NCBI GenBank assembly: GCA_030149685.1 | Contig: JASLGI010000256.1 | Location: forward strand, 1 to 5,105 | Direction: 5' to 3' | Origin: Bacillaceae bacterium | Lineage (GTDB): Bacteria > Bacillota > Bacilli > Bacillales_A > Planococcaceae | DNA length: 5,105 nucleotides | Shown: in pieces, positions 1 to 4,431 of the stretch | Position numbering within the stretch: the stretch's first letter is position 1 | Layout of the letters: the number at the start of each line of letters is the position of its first letter | Position numbers and translations under genes: made by a program | The notes under the pieces: model-generated | Databases searched by the model: none | What the model saw: the letters and a program-made list of their open reading frames with translations, nothing else | Told to the model about the DNA's origin: nothing

Positions 1-819
1 CAATGGGAGCGTTACCCTCTAAACTCTCGCCCCTATATTAACTGGGCTGAGGGCTGGAAGCTTAAGTATCCTAAATATAACCCAGAGAGACTTAACGCTT
101 TCTACTTAGAACCACACAAGGTTATGCAGGATGGTAGATATGTACCGCCTAAGGGTACGGTACTAATTATTGATAATGATTGGCATAAGTGGGACCACGA
201 CTGTTCCCTTGCCTCAACTTGGGATATTCAAGGAGCAATGTTCCTATATCCCCTAGAGATGACTGGTAGAGAAAGAGATGTTCTGGAGTTCCTGGAGAAA
301 AGGACTGTACGTCGTAGTAATCTATGGGGGCATCTAGATTATCACTATTACCAGGATCCGGCACATTTAGCAAACTACGTTAATGCTTGGAAGGAGTTTC
401 CAATTGGCAGAATGTTTAGACAGAGAATGTATATCACGGCTCACTCAGAGGTGGGCTGGAGAAAGGCCATAATCTTTAGTTACAACTTAGTTAATGACCT
501 TAAGGGGCCAACTCGAAAAAGGATTATGTTAAAATTCTATGGAGACATTCCGCCAAAATATGAGCGACTATTGACCGAACTGTCACGCTGGTCTTCTGCA
601 GCTAGTAGTTCCAGTAACTACTATTCTTTTGTAGATTTTATGCTGTTTGAAATGACGCGATCAGATAAATTGGCGGGAGAGCTATTAGCAGACCCATATC
701 AGTATATTGAGAAAGGTAGTCGTGGAACAAATAAGTTAAAGGAAATTGTACCAGTGTTACTAGAGGACGAGGAACTATTACGAATCTTAATGAAGTGGAA
801 GGAAGGACAAGGATATTAA
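1..819 (+). CDS. Unrecognised phage protein, 5' end cut by window (C-terminal 272 residues)
   Basis: I do not recognise this protein. The reading frame is open from base 1 to the TAA at 817-819, so the gene starts before the window. The first internal ATG (124) has no suitable ribosome binding site and the sequence before it is coding-like (aromatic- and charge-rich, no stop), so it is unlikely to be the start. In partial-protein numbering, a hydrophobic strand at about 52-57 (TVLIID) leads into a dense cluster of acidic, His and Cys residues at 58-68 (DNDWHKWDHDC), which could bind metal. Trp and Tyr are frequent throughout. A Ser/Ala run (SSAASSSS, 198-205) may be a linker between a basic middle part and an acidic helical C-terminus. 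No signal peptide or membrane segment is visible in the part present. It is followed one base later by the next gene, placing it in the replication/recombination operon. Function is unknown; a nucleic-acid-related role is only guilt by association. Confidence 0.85.
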   Translation, partial: QWERYPLNSRPYINWAEGWKLKYPKYNPERLNAFYLEPHKVMQDGRYVPPKGTVLIIDNDWHKWDHDCSLASTWDIQGAMFLYPLEMTGRERDVLEFLEKRTVRRSNLWGHLDYHYYQDPAHLANYVNAWKEFPIGRMFRQRMYITAHSEVGWRKAIIFSYNLVNDLKGPTRKRIMLKFYGDIPPKYERLLTELSRWSSAASSSSNYYSFVDFMLFEMTRSDKLAGELLADPYQYIEKGSRGTNKLKEIVPVLLEDEELLRILMKWKEGQGY

Positions 820-820
820 T

Positions 821-1021
821 ATGAAGCATGTTGAACTAATTCAAAAAGACTTAAAGGAACTACAAGATATGGTGCAGATACACCCAATGCTGGAACCATA
901 CAGATATGAGATACTAACAGGCAACAAGGAGAAGCTAGCCAATATTATACTGGCCCAACAAGAGTCTTTAACTAAAGCTGGCAGAGAGGCTGTAAGGGAG
1001 ATTGAAAATGAGTCAAAATAA
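821..1021 (+). CDS. Small charged helical protein, unknown function (66 aa)
   Basis: This 66-residue protein is not recognised. The ATG at 821 sits one base after the upstream stop and is preceded by AAGGA (809-813) at 7-base spacing, inside the end of the previous gene, so translation is probably coupled. The protein is slightly acidic, has no Cys or Trp, no signal peptide and no membrane segment, and is predicted by eye to be almost wholly alpha-helical: a charged N-terminal helix, a break around HPMLEPYRYE (21-30), then a Lys/Glu/Gln-rich C-terminal half. Its last 14 bases overlap the start of the helicase gene, whose ribosome binding site lies within this ORF. Overlap on one side and near-contact on the other argue that it is a real gene. 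A small accessory or adaptor role for the adjacent helicase is possible but purely inferred from position. Confidence 0.75.
   Translation: MKHVELIQKDLKELQDMVQIHPMLEPYRYEILTGNKEKLANIILAQQESLTKAGREAVREIENESK
994..1000 (+). promoter_or_regulatory. Ribosome binding site fixing the helicase start at ATG 1008
   Basis: AAGGGAG lies 7 bases before the ATG at 1008, the normal Shine-Dalgarno distance. An in-frame TTG at 1002 would extend the helicase by two residues, but it is only one base from this site, so ATG 1008 is the better start. The site is inside the upstream 66-residue ORF. Confidence 0.75.
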
Positions 1022-2096
1022 TGTACTGAAAGTACAAGAGTTTTGCTCAGAGCTAGGAGAGGACTTCTTAAAGAGTCTCTCTCCCCATATTATAAACCTG
1101 ATTGTCGCTCCTACTGGCAGTGGCAAGACACACTTTTTTATTAGTAATATGCCACGAAACAAGAAGGTCGGGGTACTGGCCCCATTTACGGCACTGACCA
1201 GTCAAATATATGCAAGGAATGCAGACTACAGTCTACAGACCGGGATAAAGGCAGAGGATATCGTGAATATGTCTAATGGAGTTATTGCGAGCTTCCACTC
1301 ATCAGAGAAGCTTTTAGAGATGACTCATATGGACTACTTGATTATTGACGAAATCCACGAGATGATTAACTATGCTGGCTTTACCTCCGGTATGATTAGG
1401 CGGTTCTGGAAAACCGTGGATGAGCTGAAGGCAAGAAATCCAGAATTAGTGATTATTGCTTTGACGGGAACACCCCAGTTCGTTAGACTGGCAACCTTTC
1501 TAGATATAGAAGAGTGGGTCATTAAGCCAGAAAAAATGAAGGCAAAACCCTCTGTACTAGAGGTTGAGAGGAATTGGTCCCAGGAATTAAATTCCAGAGA
1601 CTCGTACATCTATCTATATAATGCAAAGAGACAAGGTATTAAACTTGCTCACACTTTCAGTGGAGAGTTCCTGAGCAGTGCAAATAAGGAGCTGACGGCA
1701 AGTTATACCGATATAATAGATGGACGCATGCCAAGTGACAGACTGTTCACCTCAACTCTAATCGCCACAGGTGTTTCAATAGATGACCCTGTCGAATATG
1801 TATATACTGACTGGGTTGACCTGGTTACAATCGTACAAATGTCAGCGCGAGTTAGGGCAGGTGGCCACAGCCTTAGAGTAAGACAGGTGCCATATCCGGC
1901 CTACTTAGCAGGACAGCAAATTTCGGATATCAAAAAACCGCGCTTAACCTGGGGAATGGATAGAGAGTTTAACTTTCGTCTACTTAAAGAGTATCAAGAC
2001 TGGTACTCTCTACAGGCTCATCAAGACAGTCAGTTGTTGGAAATGATATTAAACCAAATGCTTTGGGAACCAGAGGTGCCTTTACCACCTTTATAG
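1008..2096 (+). CDS. Compact superfamily 2 DExH-type helicase/ATPase (362 aa)
   Basis: An ATP-dependent helicase or translocase of superfamily 2, probably remodelling branched or double-stranded DNA in phage replication/recombination. Motifs seen, in order: Walker A APTGSGKT (34-41), Walker B DEIH within LIIDEIHEM (114-117), motif III as TGTP (153-156), a motif V-like stretch STLIATGVSI (249-258), and motif VI QMSARVR (277-283), which supplies the arginine-finger pattern QxxxRxR. Both RecA-like lobes are therefore present (about 25-165 and 195-290), followed by a short tail rich in Trp, Leu and Gln (about 310-362). At 362 residues it is shorter than many SF2 phage helicases such as UvsW, with no obvious added DNA-binding domain. 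General resemblance to phage DEAD/DEAH helicases and to origin-binding-type helicases is from memory of motifs, so the subfamily is open. It overlaps the 66-residue gene by 14 bases and is 33 bases ahead of the resolvase gene, a functionally coherent neighbour. Helicase fold is near certain; DNA rather than RNA substrate is inferred from context. Confidence 0.93.
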   Translation: MSQNNVLKVQEFCSELGEDFLKSLSPHIINLIVAPTGSGKTHFFISNMPRNKKVGVLAPFTALTSQIYARNADYSLQTGIKAEDIVNMSNGVIASFHSSEKLLEMTHMDYLIIDEIHEMINYAGFTSGMIRRFWKTVDELKARNPELVIIALTGTPQFVRLATFLDIEEWVIKPEKMKAKPSVLEVERNWSQELNSRDSYIYLYNAKRQGIKLAHTFSGEFLSSANKELTASYTDIIDGRMPSDRLFTSTLIATGVSIDDPVEYVYTDWVDLVTIVQMSARVRAGGHSLRVRQVPYPAYLAGQQISDIKKPRLTWGMDREFNFRLLKEYQDWYSLQAHQDSQLLEMILNQMLWEPEVPLPPL

Positions 2097-2116
2097 AAGC
2101 TTGCGTCCAAACGAAT

Positions 2117-2124
2117 AGGGAGGA
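2117..2124 (+). promoter_or_regulatory. Strong ribosome binding site supporting a GTG start
   Basis: AGGGAGGA lies 5 bases before the GTG at 2130. It is the strongest Shine-Dalgarno match in the 33-base gap after the helicase stop and decides the non-ATG start of the resolvase. The next in-frame Met codon is within the zinc-finger region, where a start would cut the finger in two. Confidence 0.75.
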
Positions 2125-2129
2125 TACAA

Positions 2130-2882
2130 GTGAGTAGAGAAGAAAATAATAAAAAGGTAAAAGACAAACTGGCCACATATAAGATAGAGTGGCTGGGAGA
2201 AGAGTTTAACAGTATAGACAGTATATTGAGATTAAAGTGCTCCAAGGGACATGTCTTTATGTCTAGCCTGGATAAGGTTAATACAGCTCAGGGCTGTCCA
2301 GAATGTGCAATGAAAGAAATTATAAAGGAGACTGAGTCTAGAATAGAGCAAGTCGCGTCATTGCCACCAAAAAGAGGTAAAAGGTTACTGGCCATGGACC
2401 AGGCAACCAGAGTTTCTGGTTACAGTATATTTGAAGATGATAGACTTATCGCCTATGGAGTAGTAGAGGCTGATACTAGTCAAAGCATGTTTGACCGTAT
2501 CAAATATTTTAACCAGTGGCTAGAGGAAACAATAAAGAGTGCAGAGATTGATGCAGTAGCCTTGGAGAGAGTACAGTTTCAAGGCAATGCTAAGACACTA
2601 ATTGACCTGGCTCGTTTATTGGGCAGTCTAGAGCAAACTGCTGCCAGAGGACTGGGTCGAGAGCCACTAGGTGTATTGGCTTCCCAGTGGAAGTCAACCT
2701 GTGACGTAACGGGCAAATACAGAAAAGAGCAAAAGAAGAACGCTCAACTTTTTGTGAGAAATCAGTATGGAATAAACGCTAGTTCTGATGCCGCCGATGC
2801 CATATGTATAGGGCACCATGCCGTTAGATTATCTAACTTAAATAAAGCAAGGAGTATTAGCAGCAACAAGCTAGCATTTTAA
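2130..2882 (+). CDS. RuvC-like Holliday junction resolvase with N-terminal zinc finger (250 aa)
   Basis: A structure-selective endonuclease expected to cut four-way DNA junctions, using two metal ions, in phage recombination or before packaging. The C-terminal part (about 84-235) has the RuvC RNase H-like fold: Asp90 in LLAMDQATRVSGYSIF, Glu146 in AVALERVQFQG, and Asp220/Asp223 in SSDAADAICIGHHA, matching the four acidic catalytic residues of E. coli RuvC (D7, E66, D138, D141) in order and local pattern. Canonical RuvC is about 170 residues. Here about 80 extra residues precede it, holding a probable zinc site Cys37, His41, Cys56, Cys59 in the pattern CxxxH-x14-CxxC (KCSKGH ... GCPEC), like the short treble-clef/zinc-ribbon modules (DUF723 or PF14311 type) attached to phage and homing nucleases. 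A charged helix (about 60-75) links the two. The start is GTG with a strong ribosome binding site. It sits between helicase and dUTPase genes in one operon. The RuvC call is confident; the specific junction substrate and the zinc ligand set are inferred. Confidence 0.92.
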   Translation: MSREENNKKVKDKLATYKIEWLGEEFNSIDSILRLKCSKGHVFMSSLDKVNTAQGCPECAMKEIIKETESRIEQVASLPPKRGKRLLAMDQATRVSGYSIFEDDRLIAYGVVEADTSQSMFDRIKYFNQWLEETIKSAEIDAVALERVQFQGNAKTLIDLARLLGSLEQTAARGLGREPLGVLASQWKSTCDVTGKYRKEQKKNAQLFVRNQYGINASSDAADAICIGHHAVRLSNLNKARSISSNKLAF

Positions 2883-2899
2883 GAGAAGGAGAAAAAGGA

Positions 2900-3436
2900 A
2901 TGAAGAAGATAGAGGACAATAAATTATATTTTAGTACAAGTAGCAGATTGGCAATATTACCAGAAAAAAGGGCGGAGGATGCTGGGTTCGACGTATACGC
3001 TATTCAGGATGCAGAGGTGTTTACAATACTGCCTGGAGAAACAGCCATGATTAACACGGGAGTGCGCTCGGCCTTTAACGAGAACTTTGTGTTGCTAGCC
3101 AGAGAAAGGGGTTCCACTGGAACAAAGGGTTTGAGATTGGGAGCTGGCGTCGTAGACAGTGGATATAGAGGAGATATCTTTATCCCAATTAACAATACCA
3201 GTAATCAGACTATTGTCATAGCCTACGAGGCAGATTTTCCCCATATTAAGGGAATGATGTTAAATCAATCAGTTGACCCCGAGGAGATTCTTTTCTATCC
3301 TAAGGACAAAGCAATTGGCCAACTGATCTTTGTGCCAATTGGGCAACCAGAGCTTGAATACTTATCTCTTGAAGAGTTCAGCAATCTGCCAACAGGTGAG
3401 AGAGGGTCCGGCGCTCTAGGGTCAAGTGGCAAATAG
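2900..3436 (+). CDS. dut: Trimeric-type dUTP diphosphatase (dUTPase), 178 aa
   Basis: Hydrolyses dUTP to dUMP and pyrophosphate, keeping uracil out of DNA and feeding thymidylate synthesis; cytosolic, normally a homotrimer whose active sites combine motifs from different subunits. The five motifs are seen in order: I AGFDVYA (28-34), II RERGSTGTKG (68-77), III GVVDSGYRGDI (83-93) with catalytic Asp86 and Tyr89, IV AIGQL (138-142), V ERGSGALGSSG (167-177). Family length is usually about 140-170. The extra length lies between motifs III and IV (about 105-135), where roughly 25 residues are inserted relative to E. coli Dut. Motif II has Gly71 where most have Ser after the Arg, and motif V has Leu173 where most have the aromatic residue that stacks on the base. 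ATG 2900 follows AGAAGGAG (2884-2891) at 8 bases. It is the last gene before the terminator at 3445-3481. Family membership is confident; full catalytic competence is less certain because of the two substitutions. Confidence 0.94.
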   Translation: MKKIEDNKLYFSTSSRLAILPEKRAEDAGFDVYAIQDAEVFTILPGETAMINTGVRSAFNENFVLLARERGSTGTKGLRLGAGVVDSGYRGDIFIPINNTSNQTIVIAYEADFPHIKGMMLNQSVDPEEILFYPKDKAIGQLIFVPIGQPELEYLSLEEFSNLPTGERGSGALGSSGK

Positions 3437-3444
3437 AGCGAATA

Positions 3445-3481
3445 GCCTTGGGTCATAAATTTGACCTAGGGCATATTTTTT
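3445..3481 (+). terminator. Rho-independent terminator after the dUTPase gene
   Basis: An 11-pair hairpin is formed by 3445-3455 (GCCTTGGGTCA) and 3462-3472 (TGACCTAGGGC) with a six-base loop (TAAATT); two of the pairs are G-U wobbles. Three bases later comes a run of six T (3476-3481). It starts 9 bases after the dUTPase stop codon and would end the five-gene transcript. The right arm contains most of the -35 box of the next promoter. Confidence 0.85.
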
Positions 3482-3489
3482 GTTATAAT
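3461..3489 (+). promoter_or_regulatory. Strong sigma-A/sigma-70-type promoter with extended -10
   Basis: TTGACC (3461-3466, one mismatch to TTGACA) is separated by exactly 17 bases from a perfect TATAAT (3484-3489), which is preceded by TG one base upstream (3481-3482), making an extended -10. The expected transcription start is about 3496, giving a leader of roughly 25 bases before the ATG at 3521. The spacer contains the T-run of the preceding terminator and the -35 box is within its hairpin arm. It would use the host housekeeping RNA polymerase and drive the nucleotidase and surface-protein genes, probably early in infection. Confidence 0.88.
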
Positions 3490-3507
3490 ATATATAGAAG
3501 GTGAGAA

Positions 3508-3515
3508 AAGGAGAG
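3508..3515 (+). promoter_or_regulatory. Ribosome binding site of the HAD nucleotidase gene
   Basis: AAGGAGAG ends 5 bases before ATG 3521, with its GGAG core at 7-base spacing. With the predicted start near 3496 the whole leader is little more than this site, leaving no room for a riboswitch. A second SD-like AGAAGGTG (3496-3503) has no start codon at a useful distance in this frame. Confidence 0.65.
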
Positions 3516-3520
3516 AAAAT

Positions 3521-4429
3521 ATGCTTAGAGAAAAAATCACAAACCATACAAAGGATAAGGATCCAGAACTATCACTATTGCTCGATGAGGATTTTGACCC
3601 TCAGGCGCCGACACTAGTGGTAGATTTAGACAATACTCTATTTGGGGCAATGCAAGCTCTTGAACAGGAGTTACCATGGTACTTTATAGAAGGCCAGACT
3701 AAATACGTGTTTCAAGAATGTTGGGAACCGTCCTTAGCCAAAGAGGCACTTAGCCTATTTCATGACCCAGATGTACTGAGAGCAATGCCAGTTATCCCTG
3801 AGGTAGAGGACATGATTGCGGCGATGATGAAAGAAAGACACTCACAGATATTAATAGTTAGTAAAACCAAGTCAATGAACATGGAGCTGCGATATGAACT
3901 TGTAAAGCAAGTTGAGAGAATTGCTCCATACGTAAAAGGTATTGTAGTGTGGCAAAAACAGCACCCTTTGAGAGAGTTAAGAAAAGAGATTAACATCAAG
4001 TCTATGATAGATGATAATCCAGCTAACCTAAAACTAGGTCAAGAAGAAGGTATTTTCACCATTAAGGTGAGCTATCCGTATAATGAGGACGTTGCTGCCG
4101 ACATGTTTGTATATCCATCATCTGTATTCACTCGTTATCGCACTGCCGAAAAGTTTGAGAGAATAGAAGAGTTTAAGGAAAGTAGACTAGGGGCACGAGA
4201 AAGATACGGTGTTACAAGTAGAGACTTCTTAAAAGACTTACAATCATTGTGTCAGGCTCATGGATTCCAGGGCGGTATCACTCTTGGTATAGAGAATGAG
4301 GACAAGGTGCTTGGTCCCGTTGAGACATGGGGTCGAGGGGATCTTCTATATACAGAGACGCTTATCGTACGAATGACAAGAATAAATAGAGTGGAATTAT
4401 CAGCCGTACAACAAGAGGAGGAGAATTAA
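3521..4429 (+). CDS. HAD-superfamily 5'(3')-deoxyribonucleotidase-like phosphatase with extra C-terminal domain (302 aa)
   Basis: Probably dephosphorylates nucleoside monophosphates in the cytosol through an aspartyl-phosphate intermediate. HAD motif I is VVDLDNTL with nucleophile Asp35, acid/base Asp37 and Thr39. Motif II is Ser114 in ILIVSKTKS. A motif III Lys is likely in WQKQHPLRELRK (144-155). Motif IV is Asp164-Asp165 in MIDDNPANL. The cap-region segment FHDPDVLRAMPVIPEVEDM (80-98) resembles the part of NT5C-type deoxyribonucleotidases that precedes motif II, which is why I favour that family over other HAD enzymes. The N-terminal 30 residues are charged and probably disordered. The core ends near 205; residues 206-302 form an extra region containing FLKDLQSLCQAHGFQGGITLG (236-256), which vaguely recalls a short helix-turn-strand unit seen in many phage proteins but is unassigned. 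It is the first gene after the promoter and only two bases precede the surface-protein gene. The HAD fold is near certain; the substrate (dUMP/dTMP or other) is inferred. Confidence 0.87.
   Translation: MLREKITNHTKDKDPELSLLLDEDFDPQAPTLVVDLDNTLFGAMQALEQELPWYFIEGQTKYVFQECWEPSLAKEALSLFHDPDVLRAMPVIPEVEDMIAAMMKERHSQILIVSKTKSMNMELRYELVKQVERIAPYVKGIVVWQKQHPLRELRKEINIKSMIDDNPANLKLGQEEGIFTIKVSYPYNEDVAADMFVYPSSVFTRYRTAEKFERIEEFKESRLGARERYGVTSRDFLKDLQSLCQAHGFQGGITLGIENEDKVLGPVETWGRGDLLYTETLIVRMTRINRVELSAVQQEEEN
4416..4423 (+). promoter_or_regulatory. Perfect AGGAGG ribosome binding site of the surface-protein gene
   Basis: AGGAGGAG ends 8 bases before ATG 4432 and lies inside the last codons of the nucleotidase gene. 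The overlap and the two-base intergenic gap suggest coupled, strong translation of the downstream secreted protein. Confidence 0.75.
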
Positions 4430-4431
4430 AA

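Noticed and set aside
124..126. ATG 124 as the start of the first gene
   Set aside because: The frame is open and coding-like to base 1 and there is no properly spaced ribosome binding site, so the gene most likely begins before the window.
167..373. Minus-strand reading frames opposite genes (e.g. 167-373, 1370-1609, 2030-2245, 3760-3999)
   Set aside because: All lie antisense to well-supported + strand genes, lack good ribosome binding sites and show no recognisable domain.
573..579. TTGACC hexamers inside genes (near 571, 1813, 2600, 3273) as internal promoters
   Set aside because: None has a TATAAT-like box at 16-18 bases; they arise from common Asp/Asn codon contexts.
1002..1004. TTG 1002 as the helicase start
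   Set aside because: It is one base from the AAGGGAG site; ATG 1008 has the normal 7-base spacing.
1223..1234. Inverted repeat AGACT-AC-AGTCT
   Set aside because: Arms of five bases with a two-base loop inside the helicase coding sequence; expected by chance and too tight to fold well.
2097..2129. Possible terminator or promoter between helicase and resolvase genes
   Set aside because: Only a very weak bulged pairing (TTGCG with CGAA), no T-run and no -35/-10 pair; the gap is explained by the ribosome binding site.
2238..2310. Zinc finger as part of an intact homing endonuclease
   Set aside because: No LAGLIDADG, HNH or GIY-YIG motif is present; the rest of the protein has the full RuvC catalytic set.
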